A stretch of 64,000 nucleotides of DNA from UBA8190 sp003453695 (GTDB taxonomy: Bacteria > Actinomycetota > Acidimicrobiia > Acidimicrobiales > UBA8190): contig DAIRBY010000014.1 in NCBI GenBank assembly GCA_036796975.1, forward strand, positions 1 through 64,000, given 5' to 3'. Each line of letters opens with the position of its first letter. The first letter of the stretch is position 1. Made by a program: the position numbers and the translations under genes. The notes below the pieces were generated by a model. It saw only the letters and a list, made by a program, of their open reading frames with translations. It did no database searches and was not told the origin of the DNA. Positions 37,495 to 46,472 of this stretch are shown here, piece after piece.

Positions 37495-40023
37495 TCATTC
37501 CGAGTGGAGGAGCGACGCCACTGGGGTGCGGGCGGCCAGGCGTCCGGGCAGAAACGCCACGAGGTTGGCCAAGACGAGCGCGCCCACGGCGATGCCTGCC
37601 ACGACGCCCGCCGGCACGGCCGGAACGGGTAGGGCGTGGATTTCTCGGGCGAAGAGGTCCCAGAGCCAACGACCGAGGCTGATGCCGGCCGGGACCCCCA
37701 CCACGGTTCCGAGTCCCACGGCGACCGTTGCCTGCCAGGCGATGGTCGAGGTGACCTGGCCGGTCGTGAACCCGAGGGTCTTCAGCACGGCCAGGTCGCT
37801 CTGGCGTCTTCGAACCGAGGTCACCAAGGTGAGCGCCAGGGCGGCCACGGCGCCCAGTGCCAGGCCGAGGCCGAGGAACAACGGGGTGTTGCCGAGCGAT
37901 CTGTAGTTCACGATCTCGGCAGGACGAAGGACACCGGTCACGATCACCCCGAAGTTCGACGTGTTGCTCGTGGCCTGCGCGATGCGGGTCAAGGAGGCTT
38001 GCGCAGCGGCACGCGACTGGCCGGCACGAACGCGTACGAGGATGGCGTTGGGCCCCGGAAGCGGGTTGGCGAAGGGGTTCCGGTCGGCGGCGGGTATGAG
38101 CCGGTAATCGATGAGCGCGCCGGTTCCCATCTCCGTGTGCAGCGGGCCCACACTGCCGCCGATGGCGGGCATGGCGGCGGTACCCACGATTCGCAGCCGC
38201 TCAGGTGGTTGGACTCCGCTCGTGAGCGTGACCGAGTCGCCCATGTGCTTGTGCAGCTCGGCCAGGGTGACCGCCCCCAGGACCACCTGGTCGGGAGCGT
38301 CGAGTCCGTGACCGGACAGGGTCGGCGGTGCCACCTGGGCCCCGGGGCTCTGCCCGAGCACGGGCACGGCTTGGCCGTCGAGGTGCATAGGGATGGTGTA
38401 GAGCGCCGACCACCGGCTCACGTACCGGTCGTGACCGAGGAGGGTCGCCGCCTGTTGCTCGGGGATGTCGGCGCCCGAGACGAGCATGTAGTCCCAGTTC
38501 CAGCCGTAGAACGCCGGATGGGATACGAGGGAGCTCAGGCTGGCGCCGAAGGTGACCGTGGCGACGATGACCACGACGGCGAGGGCGGCCCCGAAGATGG
38601 CCGAGCGCACCGGCACCGCCCGGCGCCCGCTGCCGGGTTGGAGGGCGAAGCGGACGCCTGTGACCGCCGGCACAGGCAGATCGGATCCGGCCACAACAGC
38701 CACGACCCGTGACGGGCGATCGACATCCCAGAGCAAGCGCGGGAATCGATGGGGCGAGTACCGCACGGCCGTGAACACCGTGAACCCCCCCAGCCCGACG
38801 ACGAGGAGGCCGACGCCTGAACCCAGGACCGCCCAGTCGAAGCTCACGCCGGGAACGGGGTACACAGAACGGAAAGGCCCGAGCGGCGAGACCGGGGACA
38901 GGGCCACGGCGACAGCCACTGCCAGGAGCGCACCGACGCAGACCGCCCCGACCATGCCGATCAACCCGTCGGTGACGGCCACCGCCGGTCCGGCGCCGAG
39001 GCTGCGCAACACCACCCGATCGTCGGCTTCGAAGCGAAGCTGACGCCCGATCACCTGGCCGGCGATGAGCAGAGCGGCGAGAGCGACGATGCCTCCGAAG
39101 ACCCCGAGAGCGAGCGCCTCCGGCTCGACGGCGCGTTGGGACTTGGCGATCTGCGGTTCGGTGCTGGCGAACGGCGGGTAGCCGCTCCCCACGACACTGC
39201 TTATGGCGGCGGCGACCTTTGCCACATTGCGGCTCCCCCCAATCACCTGCACACCGGTCGTCGTGTAGTTGACACAGCACCCGAGCAGGGGACGGGTGAG
39301 CGCCGGCGTGAAGACGTCGTCGCGGCCGCTCCCGGCATCGGCATCGTCGTGGACGACGGTCGATCCGTCCACGAAGATCCCGACCACCCTTTCGTCGATG
39401 ATCCGAATCGGGGCGACGGCGGCCGTCCCGAAGCCGGGCAGCTGGGTCTGGGCGTTGGTGTAGATGCCCACCGGGAGGATGCTCCCGACGTGGACGAAGA
39501 GGGCGGAAGCGCCGTGGGCGCTGAGCATCAGCTCGTCGGCACGCCTGGGATCGGCCATGCGACCTTTCGTCACGATCACCTTGTCCTGATCGAATGACAG
39601 GCCGTCGACGCTGCCGTATCCGTTGCCGGCTGAAGGCGGATACCAATTGGGGGCGTTCAACGGCGAGCCGTCGTGTTGCAGGGGCAGGAAGTCGACGCCG
39701 ACCTGGCTCTCGACTCTCCTGACGTCGGGGAGGTGCGCGATCGCTCGAACCACGGACGGGTCGTAGCCGGCGTCGCTGCCGAGGAGGGGGTTGACGACCG
39801 CCGTCGCTCCCTCCAGGTCGGAGAGGTTGGTGCTGGCGTAGAACACCGAAGGCGAGGAAGCCGTGCGCCGTCCCGCCGCCACCGACGCCATGGCCAGGCC
39901 GCCCAGGAGACCGACGAGAAGGACGACGGCGAGGTACCCACCCCTGCGGTGGCGGAAGGTCGTCGTGAAGCGGTACCAGGACGGGCGAAGCCCGCGCATC
40001 ACCGATTCCCGGACCCCATCCAC
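37495..40023 (-). CDS. FtsX/MacB-type ABC transporter permease, no adjacent ATPase
   Basis: About 842 aa, with the start possibly a few codons further in (GTG or ATG near residue 8-9). The layout is N-terminal helix (GYLAVVLLVGLLGGLAMASV), external domain, central helices, second domain, and C-terminal helices preceded by RRRQSDLAVLKTLGFTTGQV. It resembles the orphan permease at the left end in architecture and C-terminus. No ATPase is next to it on either side, so its partner must be elsewhere. Substrate unknown. It converges with the HtrA operon. Confidence 0.88.
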   Translation of the reverse strand: MDGVRESVMRGLRPSWYRFTTTFRHRRGGYLAVVLLVGLLGGLAMASVAAGRRTASSPSVFYASTNLSDLEGATAVVNPLLGSDAGYDPSVVRAIAHLPDVRRVESQVGVDFLPLQHDGSPLNAPNWYPPSAGNGYGSVDGLSFDQDKVIVTKGRMADPRRADELMLSAHGASALFVHVGSILPVGIYTNAQTQLPGFGTAAVAPIRIIDERVVGIFVDGSTVVHDDADAGSGRDDVFTPALTRPLLGCCVNYTTTGVQVIGGSRNVAKVAAAISSVVGSGYPPFASTEPQIAKSQRAVEPEALALGVFGGIVALAALLIAGQVIGRQLRFEADDRVVLRSLGAGPAVAVTDGLIGMVGAVCVGALLAVAVAVALSPVSPLGPFRSVYPVPGVSFDWAVLGSGVGLLVVGLGGFTVFTAVRYSPHRFPRLLWDVDRPSRVVAVVAGSDLPVPAVTGVRFALQPGSGRRAVPVRSAIFGAALAVVVIVATVTFGASLSSLVSHPAFYGWNWDYMLVSGADIPEQQAATLLGHDRYVSRWSALYTIPMHLDGQAVPVLGQSPGAQVAPPTLSGHGLDAPDQVVLGAVTLAELHKHMGDSVTLTSGVQPPERLRIVGTAAMPAIGGSVGPLHTEMGTGALIDYRLIPAADRNPFANPLPGPNAILVRVRAGQSRAAAQASLTRIAQATSNTSNFGVIVTGVLRPAEIVNYRSLGNTPLFLGLGLALGAVAALALTLVTSVRRRQSDLAVLKTLGFTTGQVTSTIAWQATVAVGLGTVVGVPAGISLGRWLWDLFAREIHALPVPAVPAGVVAGIAVGALVLANLVAFLPGRLAARTPVASLLHSE

Positions 40024-40145
40024 CAGGCTTGTTCTCTCATAAACGGCCCGGTCTCACCAGCAGGCCAGCACCCCCATGGCGAGCGTGCTGGGATCCCGGG
40101 AACCCGTGAGCGGCGAGCTCGCCACGGCCCCGGCTGGACGCTCGG

Positions 40146-40742
40146 CTACTTCTTCACCCGGTAGTCGATGAAGGTGGCGTTGGGCGATTGCCGCACCCCG
40201 AGATGCTCGAGCTCGATCGACCGGGTGAAGCCGTCGAACAGCCTCTTCCCTGCGCCCAGGGTGAGCGGGGCGACGATGATCGTCAACTCGTCCACGTACC
40301 CGGCCTCGAGCGCTTGTCGGATGACATCGCCGCCGCCCATGAGGTGGACGGCGCGGTCGCCCGCCACGGCCACCGCCCGCTCGATGGCCTGCTCCATGCT
40401 CCCCACGAAGACGAACTCGTCGCCGGGCGGCTGGTCCTCGGGGCGGTGGGTCACGACGAAGACCGGGATGCCCCACGGGTTCTCGTCACCCCAGTGCCCG
40501 GCCGCCTCGTAGGTGGCCCGCCCGCAGATGACCGCCCCCAGCGAGGTCATGGCCGCCTCCAACCACGCCTTGTCCTCGCCCACGGGCTCGCCCCGGCCTG
40601 GCGAGTCGTAGGTCCAGGGCCCGCCGAACACCCAGTAGTGCAGTCGTTCCCCGCCCACCCCGAGCCCGCACTCCGGGCCGTCGTCGGGACCGGTGATGTA
40701 ACCGTCCACCGAGACCGTGATGCCGGCCACGAGCTTGGTCAC
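40146..40742 (-). CDS. RibD C-terminal/dihydrofolate reductase-like protein
   Basis: A 198-aa protein with the dihydrofolate-reductase fold of the RibD C-terminal group: KLVAGITVSVDGYITGPDD at the start, then GAVICGRATYEAAGHWG, VFVVTHRPEDQP, VHLMGGGDVIRQALEAGYVD and ELTIIVAPLTLGAGKRLF. It binds NADPH and reduces an unknown substrate; it is not the folate enzyme. GTG start with AAGGAG seven bases before. These genes are sometimes ECF41 targets, but no ECF41-type box was found here. Confidence 0.9.
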   Translation of the reverse strand: MTKLVAGITVSVDGYITGPDDGPECGLGVGGERLHYWVFGGPWTYDSPGRGEPVGEDKAWLEAAMTSLGAVICGRATYEAAGHWGDENPWGIPVFVVTHRPEDQPPGDEFVFVGSMEQAIERAVAVAGDRAVHLMGGGDVIRQALEAGYVDELTIIVAPLTLGAGKRLFDGFTRSIELEHLGVRQSPNATFIDYRVKK

Positions 40743-40808
40743 CGCATGTCTCCTTGTCCTGGGGCGCTGTGGCGCCCGCCTGCCCGTACGCAGACGGCTC
40801 CTCGCCGC

Positions 40809-41642
40809 TCAGCTCATCGCCGCTTCGCTGTCGCCGCTCTCGAGCCAGTCCCGCGTGCAGCGGTAGGCGGCCTCGGCCAGCTCGGCACCCCGCCGGTACT
40901 CGAACGGGCCCGGGGCGTGGGGCTGGGCTGAGGGCACGACACGGACGCGGCCCCCGTGGTCCTCGGCGTGGCGAACGGCGTCGGCCAGCTCCGCCAGGCC
41001 CATCCGGGTGGTCACCAGCGACACGGAGTTCATGGCCATGGCCACCGCTCCACGGGGTGGGCGGATCCGCGGCGCGGTGGCGGTGGTGACCACGTAGACG
41101 TCGTCGGCACCCAGTGCCTGTGCCTGGCGCACCGGCCTGTTGGCCGACAGGCTCCCGTCGACGAGCCACCTGCCGTCCACCCGGACAGCCGGAAGCAGCC
41201 CAGGGATGGCGGCGCTGGCGGCCACCGCCTCCACGAGGTCGCCGCTGCGCAGCACGACGCACTCGCCCGAGAGCGCATCGGTGGCGGTCACGGCCAAGGT
41301 GACCTTGGCGTCCTCGATGCGGGTGGTCTCGATCCAGCGCCGCACGAGACGGCGGAGCCTGGTGGGCGAGAGCAGGTGGTCACGGAAACCGAGGAAGCCG
41401 GCCAACGCCCACAAGGGGTTCAGCTGCACCGCTTCCTTGCGCCGCAACGTGCTCCAGCCCTGTACCAAGGATTGCGCCCCGGACACCCCGGGCCGGCACG
41501 CCAGGAACGCGGCGTTGAGCGCACCGACCGAACTGCCCACGAGGAGATCCGGCTCGACGCCCGACTCGAGCAGCGCCAGCAGGGTGCCCGCTTGGAGCGG
41601 ACCCAGGTTTCCGCCGCCCGACAGGGCAAAGGCCACCGTCAC
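40809..41642 (-). CDS. patatin-like phospholipase
   Basis: A 277-aa Ser-Asp hydrolase acting on lipid acyl esters. The oxyanion motif is LSGGGNLG, the nucleophile is in GSSVGALNAAF, and the Asp is in LVDGSLSANRP, so the catalytic dyad is complete. It starts at a GTG at 41642; the frame runs further upstream without family features. No signal peptide, so it is cytosolic or membrane-associated from inside. Together with the WS/DGAT and esterase it fits a lipid-turnover theme in the window. Confidence 0.9.
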   Translation of the reverse strand: MTVAFALSGGGNLGPLQAGTLLALLESGVEPDLLVGSSVGALNAAFLACRPGVSGAQSLVQGWSTLRRKEAVQLNPLWALAGFLGFRDHLLSPTRLRRLVRRWIETTRIEDAKVTLAVTATDALSGECVVLRSGDLVEAVAASAAIPGLLPAVRVDGRWLVDGSLSANRPVRQAQALGADDVYVVTTATAPRIRPPRGAVAMAMNSVSLVTTRMGLAELADAVRHAEDHGGRVRVVPSAQPHAPGPFEYRRGAELAEAAYRCTRDWLESGDSEAAMS

Positions 41643-41904
41643 CGCGGGCCATGGTACCGAGGTGAACGCCCGGCACTGCGCCCCGGGGCCCGACGAACTC
41701 AGGTCACAGCCGCTTGCGCAGCATGCCCTTCCCCATCTCGGCACCCTTGCGGCTGTCGGCCTGGGCCTTGCGGCTCCGCGGTGGCCGTGGTCATGGGGGT
41801 CCTCCAGCCTCTCGTTTGGCTCTTCAAGGGACATGACCGCTCCCGCCGGGACAGAAACCTCACCCGGCGACCTCGCAACCTGTTCAGAATTGCACGCAGT
41901 GGGC
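41643..41904. other. intergenic region between patatin and rtcB
   Basis: The two genes are divergent here. A reverse frame ending near 41709 would read KAQADSRKGAEMGKGMLRKR, which looks like a small basic protein, but it has no start codon in that frame. An ATG just upstream is in a different frame, so a frameshift would be needed. In the forward direction an ATG at 41834 could extend RtcB. No clear terminator or RNA is seen. Confidence 0.35.
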
Positions 41905-43281
41905 ATGGGGAATTGCACGATCCTGGACACCGAAGCCCGCCTTCCCGTGTACTCGTGGGCGGCGTCCCTGGAGGAAGGGGCGCTGGCCCAGGCGGTGAAC
42001 TGCGCCAACCTCGACCCGGCCTTCCACCACGTGGCGGTCATGGCCGACGGCCATCAGGGCTACGGCGTCCCCATCGGTGCGGTCCTTGCTCTCGACGGTG
42101 CCGTGTCGCCGTACGCCGTGGGCAACGACATCGGCTGCGGCATGGCGCTCGTGCGCAGCGGCATCTCGGACACCGCATTGCTGTCGCCACTTCCCACCCG
42201 GTCTGGCGGACAGGGCCCGGTGGCACGAGACGAGCTCATGGGACGGGTGCAACACGCCATCCCGGCCGGCAACGAGCAGCGACGTGGTGACGGCGCGGTG
42301 CGTCGTCACCACGATTCCAGCGACGCCCTCCTCGGCAACGCCTTCGACGCCTTGGAAGAAGCGGCGGCGGCCAGTGGTGTGGCGCTGTCGACGTCGCAAT
42401 CGGCTCGTCCCGACCCGGCCCGGCCGCTCCTCCGGCACGATCTCCTCGCCAGGGGCCGCGCCCAGATGGGCACGCTCGGGGCGGGGAACCACTTCGTCGA
42501 GCTGTTGCGAGACCCCGACGGCCAGGTGTGGGTGCTCGTGCACTCGGGATCACGGGGCTTCGGCGGGACCGTGTGCGCCAACTTCCACCGCATGGCCCTC
42601 GCCCACTGTGCCGACGCCGGGGTCGCCCTGCCCGACCCCGGGTTGGCGTGGCTCCCCATGGCCGCCCCCTCGGCTCGTCCCGACCGGTGGCAGCACGTCG
42701 GCGCCTGCTACCTGCGGGCCATGCAGGCGGCGCTGGCCTATGCCGAGCTGAACCGGGGCCGCATGCTCGAGGCCGTCGCCGACGTGTTCGGCCGGCACTT
42801 CCCCGGCGCCTTCGCCTGGGACGACGCTGTCAACATCCACCACAACGACGCCTCGCTCGAGACACACTTCGGCCGGGACGTCTGGGTCCACCGCAAGGGT
42901 GCGGTCAAGGCGAACGCCGGCACGCCCACCGTCACCCCGGGGTCCATGGGCACGGGTTCCGTGCTCGGGCGTGGCCTGGGCAATCCGGACGCCTTCTGCT
43001 CCGCCGCCCACGGCGCCGGACGCGCCATGAGCCGGACGCGCGCCCGCAAGGAGCTGTCGCTGTCTGCGCAGCTGGCGCTGGTGAGCGGAGCAGGCGGCAA
43101 GGTCTTCGCCGCCAACACGGGCGGGGTGCTCGACGAGATGCCCGGCGCCTACAAGGACCTGGACGAGGTCATGGTCCGGCAGTCCGACCTGGTGGAACCG
43201 GTGGTGCGATTCACACCCGTGGCGACCTACAAAGGCGTCGAGAAGGGCCGAGGCAAGCGGCGGCCCGAGGAAGAGCGCTGA
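41905..43281 (+). CDS. rtcB: RtcB-family RNA ligase
   Basis: 458 aa from the ATG at 41905; an in-frame ATG at 41834 is an alternative. RtcB joins RNA 2',3'-cyclic phosphate or 3'-phosphate ends to 5'-hydroxyl ends using GTP and Mn2+. Signature pieces are ADGHQGYGVPIG, GNDIGCGMALV, GTLGAGNHFVEL, HSGSRGFGG, NIHHNDASLE, RKGAVKANAGTPTVTPGSMG and AAHGAGRAMSR. The metal-binding Cys and His residues and the His of the HGAGR motif, the site of GMP attachment, are present. It is unlinked to RNA-repair partners here. Confidence 0.92.
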   Translation: MGNCTILDTEARLPVYSWAASLEEGALAQAVNCANLDPAFHHVAVMADGHQGYGVPIGAVLALDGAVSPYAVGNDIGCGMALVRSGISDTALLSPLPTRSGGQGPVARDELMGRVQHAIPAGNEQRRGDGAVRRHHDSSDALLGNAFDALEEAAAASGVALSTSQSARPDPARPLLRHDLLARGRAQMGTLGAGNHFVELLRDPDGQVWVLVHSGSRGFGGTVCANFHRMALAHCADAGVALPDPGLAWLPMAAPSARPDRWQHVGACYLRAMQAALAYAELNRGRMLEAVADVFGRHFPGAFAWDDAVNIHHNDASLETHFGRDVWVHRKGAVKANAGTPTVTPGSMGTGSVLGRGLGNPDAFCSAAHGAGRAMSRTRARKELSLSAQLALVSGAGGKVFAANTGGVLDEMPGAYKDLDEVMVRQSDLVEPVVRFTPVATYKGVEKGRGKRRPEEER

Positions 43282-43307
43282 GGCGGGCCATCGGGTATAC
43301 ACGGCCC

Positions 43308-43775
43308 ATGGCCCAGAAACTGAACGTCGCCGACTTGAAGGTCTCGTCCACTGCCTTCGCCGAGGGTGCGCCCATCCCCGAGCGATACACCGGCGACGGA
43401 GCCGACACCTCACCGCCGCTCGAGTGGACCGGTGTTCCCGACGGCACCGCCGCCTTCGTCGTGATATCGCACGACCCGGACGCCCCGCTGGTCGACGGAT
43501 TCACCCATTGGGTGCTCTACGGCATCCCGTCCGGCGTGAGCAGCCTGTCGGAAGGCACGGACGGGTTCGTGGCCGGGAGGAACTCCTTCGGAAACACCGG
43601 CTACAACGGCCCGGCTCCGCCGCCCGGCCACGGCGTCCATCACTACTACTTCTGGGTGTACGCGCTGGACCGGGACCTCGATCTCGAGCCGGGTCTCGAC
43701 CGGCGCACGGTGCTCGAGCGCATCGAAGACCACGTGATCGAGCAGAACCGGCTCATCGGCACCTACGAACACTGA
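43308..43775 (+). CDS. PEBP-family (YbhB/YbcL-like) protein
   Basis: A 155-aa phosphatidylethanolamine-binding-protein fold. Motifs are PIPERYTGDGADTSPPLEW, then DPDAPLVDGFTHWVLYGI and HHYYFWVYALDRDL, which match the bacterial RKIP-like group. It would bind an anion or phospholipid headgroup; bacterial members' roles are unknown. ATG at 43308 is 26 bases after the RtcB stop, so it may share the rtcB transcript. No signal peptide, so cytosolic. Confidence 0.92.
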   Translation: MAQKLNVADLKVSSTAFAEGAPIPERYTGDGADTSPPLEWTGVPDGTAAFVVISHDPDAPLVDGFTHWVLYGIPSGVSSLSEGTDGFVAGRNSFGNTGYNGPAPPPGHGVHHYYFWVYALDRDLDLEPGLDRRTVLERIEDHVIEQNRLIGTYEH

Positions 43776-43820
43776 TCGTCGGTCCCGTGAGCACCCGGCG
43801 TCGGGGCGCGCCAGGGGCCC

Positions 43821-44591
43821 TCAGCGCGCCGCGGTGGCGGCCGGTGCGGTCGGGGGCCCGGCCCAGTCGGAGTGGGGGTCGGAGGCCGGGAAGGACTGCT
43901 CCTCCTGCTCGTCGAGGCGCGCCTCGACGCGGTCTCGCCGCTCCAGGTCGTCGATGGTCTCCTCGGTGATCTCCCCGAGGCTACCGAGCACCACGTCGGC
44001 CAGTGCCAGGACCGCGGGTGGGGGTGGGTAGGCCGGGTTGGGGATCGCCAGCACGTGCAGGCCGGCGGCCAACCCGGAGCGGATCCCGTTGGCCGAGTCC
44101 TCGATCGCCACGCAGTGGCGAGGCGCGACGTGCAGGCGTCGGGCTGCTTCCAGGTAGACGTCGGGCGACGGCTTTCCCCGGGCCACCTCTTCGGAGGACA
44201 CCGTCACGCTGAAGCAGCTCTCCAGGCGCGCCGCCACGAGCACGGCGTCGATGACCGTCTTGTTGGCGGATGAGGCGACGGCGAGGGGCCAGCGGGGCGC
44301 CAGGCGCTCGACCGCCTGGCGTGCGCCCGGCAGGAGGGGCAGGTGATCGGCGTAGCGGCGCAGCAGCTCGTCCGCCACCAGCTCGGCGATCTGTCCCGGA
44401 GGCAGCTGCACGCCGAGGCTGTCGTGCATGTAGGCCGACCATTCCACCGAGCTCATGCCCTGCATGTCCCCCGTGGCCCGGTCGTGCCAGCGCCCGCCGT
44501 GGCGGGCGGCCACGTCCCGGCGTGCCTCGTCCCACAGCTGTTCGGAGTCGACGAGGACCCCGTCGAGGTCGAAGACGACCGCCTCGATCAC
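43821..44591 (-). CDS. HAD-superfamily hydrolase (phosphoglycolate-phosphatase-like)
   Basis: A 256-aa HAD phosphatase. The nucleophile motif is VFDLDGVLVDSE, the Thr/Ser motif VASSANKTV, the Lys in RGKPSPDVYLEAA, and the acidic pair IEDSANGIRSGL. A helical cap (subfamily I) lies between. The C-terminus after DLERR is a low-complexity tail. It probably removes phosphate from a small sugar phosphate or beta-phosphoglucomutase-type substrate. GTG start at 44591. Divergent from the next gene. Confidence 0.9.
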   Translation of the reverse strand: MIEAVVFDLDGVLVDSEQLWDEARRDVAARHGGRWHDRATGDMQGMSSVEWSAYMHDSLGVQLPPGQIAELVADELLRRYADHLPLLPGARQAVERLAPRWPLAVASSANKTVIDAVLVAARLESCFSVTVSSEEVARGKPSPDVYLEAARRLHVAPRHCVAIEDSANGIRSGLAAGLHVLAIPNPAYPPPPAVLALADVVLGSLGEITEETIDDLERRDRVEARLDEQEEQSFPASDPHSDWAGPPTAPAATAAR

Positions 44592-44657
44592 CGCCCGAGT
44601 ATGGCGGCTCCCGCCCCTGCGGACGCGAGGACCGGCTCGGGGCGGTAGTACTGGTCT

Positions 44658-45074
44658 GTGACCCCGCACGATCCTGTCGCCGCCGTGTCGGCGGTGCTGA
44701 GCGAGGTCCTCGACGTCGTGCAGGACGTGAAGCAGGCCCACCGCAAGGTCCCCGAGAACCACGAGCTGCACCGCGAGCTCGACCGCCTGTTCGACGACCT
44801 GCGCACCTGGGGGCGGCTGCTCATGGACGAGGACCTGCAGCTCGGCGGCTCCCCCCTGGCGGACATGCCCAGCGTGGCGGGGCGGGTGCCGCCCAACCTG
44901 TGGCCTTCGTCGGCCAGCGACGACGACGTCAGGACGGTGCTGTCGGAGCACCTCGCCCGCTTGGCCGCGCACCTGGCGGACGCCGTGGCGTCCCAGACCG
45001 ACGACCAGGCGGGCGCCGTGCTGGGCGAGATCCAGGCCGCCGTGGCCGATCACGTCCGGGCCCTCCGTCCCTAG
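44658..45074 (+). CDS. hypothetical all-helical protein
   Basis: A 138-aa protein from a GTG that I do not recognise. It is nearly all amphipathic helix with acidic and Leu-rich heptads (AVSAVLSEVLDVVQDVKQAH, LHRELDRLFDDLRTWGRLLM) and a central Pro-rich turn. No signal peptide or membrane helix. It is divergent from the HAD gene and upstream of the P450 operon, but the gap before the P450 contains a likely operator, so they are probably separate units. Confidence 0.65.
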   Translation: MTPHDPVAAVSAVLSEVLDVVQDVKQAHRKVPENHELHRELDRLFDDLRTWGRLLMDEDLQLGGSPLADMPSVAGRVPPNLWPSSASDDDVRTVLSEHLARLAAHLADAVASQTDDQAGAVLGEIQAAVADHVRALRP

Positions 45075-45138
45075 GCCCTGCCGCCGTCGGTCCCCGGGCC
45101 GGGCTTGACCCCGTCCCGGTCTGGTCATACCATCCGGC

Positions 45139-45159
45139 CTATCGGACAGTACGTCCGAT
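45139..45159. promoter_or_regulatory. inverted repeat, likely TetR operator in front of the P450 gene
   Basis: TATCGGAC and GTCCGATA, perfect 8-base arms, flank a five-base spacer. The site ends 18 bp before the P450 ATG and lies beside the probable promoter. The downstream tetR gene in the same operon is the obvious candidate regulator, giving a self-repressed P450-tetR unit. The pairing is inferred from position. Confidence 0.75.
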
Positions 45160-45177
45160 ATATCGGAGGTTGGTTCA

Positions 45178-46416
45178 ATGACCACGACCACGACGCCCCC
45201 GGACGTCGACCTGGCCGACTCGGCCACCTTCGTGGAGGAGGTCCCCCACGACTACTTCGCCTGGCTCCGTGCCAACGAGCCGGTTCGGTTCTGTGGCGAG
45301 GCGGACGGGCCCGGCTTCTGGGCCGTCACCCGGTACCAGGACTGCGTCGTGGTGAACCGGGACCACGAGCGCTTCTCCTCCTACCGGCGCGGCACCATGC
45401 CCTTCGAGATCCCCGAGCAGGCCGTGGAGGAGCAGCGGCTGATGATGCTCAACATGGACCCTCCCCTGCACACGCGGTACCGGCGGCTCGTCAACAAGGG
45501 CTTCACCCCGCGCATGGTGGCCGAGCTGCACGACCGCATCCACCGCGCCACCGACGACATCATCGACGCCGTCATCGACAAGGGCGAAGCCGACTTCGTC
45601 ACCGACATCGCCGCCCAGCTGCCCCTGGTGGTCATCGCCGAGCTCCTGGGCGTGCCGGCCGACGAGCGAGACCGGATGTTCATCTGGTCCAACCGCCTGG
45701 TCGGCAACGAGGACCCCGAGTACCAGCTGACCCCGGAGGCGGCCACCGAGGCGGCCATGGAGCTGTACAGCTATGCGGCGGCCCTCTTCGGCCACAAGCG
45801 CCTGGACCCCCATGCCGACCTCATGAGCGTGCTCGCTCAGGTGGAGGTGGACGGCGAGCGCCTGAGCGACCTCGAGCTCGAACTCTTCTTCCTCCTGCTC
45901 ACCATCGCCGGCAACGAGACGACGAGGAACCTGATCTCCGGCGCCATGGTGGCCTTCTTCGACCATCCCGAGCAGTGGCAGCGCATCGTCGACGACCGCG
46001 CCCTCGTGCCCGACGCCGTGGAGGAGATGCTCCGCTTCGTGAGCCCGGTCATGAACTTCCGCCGCCAGACCACCCAGCCCGTCGAGCTCTCGGGCCGGCG
46101 GATCGACGCCGACGAGAAGGTGGTGTTCTTCCACGTCTCGGCCAACCGGGACGAGGCGGTGTTCGGGGACCCTCAGCGCTTCGACGTCACCCGCTCCCCC
46201 AACCCCCACATGGCCTTCGGCGGAGGGGGCCCGCACTTCTGTCTCGGGGCCAACCTGGCCCGGATGGAGATCCGCGTGATGTTCGAGCACCTTCTCGACC
46301 GCATGCCGGAGATCGAGCCCGCCGGTTCGCCCGAGCGCCTACGGTCCCGCTTCATCAACGGTGTGAAGCACCTGCCGGTCCGCTTCCCGCCGGCGCAGCG
46401 ACGCCGCCCCGCCTGA
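45178..46416 (+). CDS. cytochrome P450
   Basis: A 412-aa soluble haem monooxygenase that uses electrons from ferredoxin partners to oxidise a small molecule. The I-helix motif AGNETT is at 244-249, ExxR at 283-286, and the haem-binding FGGGGPHFCLG at 347-357 with the ligand C355. Length is typical of bacterial class I P450s. Substrate is not clear. Its TGA shares a base with the ATG of a 13-codon frame (TGATG). Upstream is a perfect inverted repeat, and downstream is a tetR gene, so expression is probably ligand-induced. Confidence 0.95.
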   Translation: MTTTTTPPDVDLADSATFVEEVPHDYFAWLRANEPVRFCGEADGPGFWAVTRYQDCVVVNRDHERFSSYRRGTMPFEIPEQAVEEQRLMMLNMDPPLHTRYRRLVNKGFTPRMVAELHDRIHRATDDIIDAVIDKGEADFVTDIAAQLPLVVIAELLGVPADERDRMFIWSNRLVGNEDPEYQLTPEAATEAAMELYSYAAALFGHKRLDPHADLMSVLAQVEVDGERLSDLELELFFLLLTIAGNETTRNLISGAMVAFFDHPEQWQRIVDDRALVPDAVEEMLRFVSPVMNFRRQTTQPVELSGRRIDADEKVVFFHVSANRDEAVFGDPQRFDVTRSPNPHMAFGGGGPHFCLGANLARMEIRVMFEHLLDRMPEIEPAGSPERLRSRFINGVKHLPVRFPPAQRRRPA

Positions 46417-46472
46417 TGCCGAGGTCCGGTTACCCGATGCCGAGGTCCGGCACCTGATGCCGAGGCGCAGCC
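46414..46472 (+). repeat. three copies of a 20-21 bp block at the P450-tetR junction
   Basis: Copies begin with YGATGCCGAGG: ATGCCGAGG recurs at 46416, 46437 and 46457, spaced 21 and 20 bp. The first two copies are nearly identical (ATGCCGAGGTCCGG); the third becomes the tetR start (ATGCCGAGGCGC). It looks like a duplicated start region. Confidence 0.8.
46416..46457 (+). CDS. 13-codon frame bridging P450 and tetR
   Basis: An ATG overlapping the P450 stop opens a 13-codon frame (MPRSGYPMPRSGT) whose TGA overlaps the tetR ATG. Both junctions read TGATG, the classic stop-start reinitiation pattern. The frame is built from copies of a 20-21 bp repeat. It may be a translational bridge that lets ribosomes reach tetR, or a by-product of the duplication. 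Confidence 0.5.
   Translation: MPRSGYPMPRSGT

Noticed and set aside
41697..41797. Possible small basic protein gene on the reverse strand
   Set aside because: The protein-like frame has no start codon, and joining it to the nearby ATG needs an unsupported frameshift.
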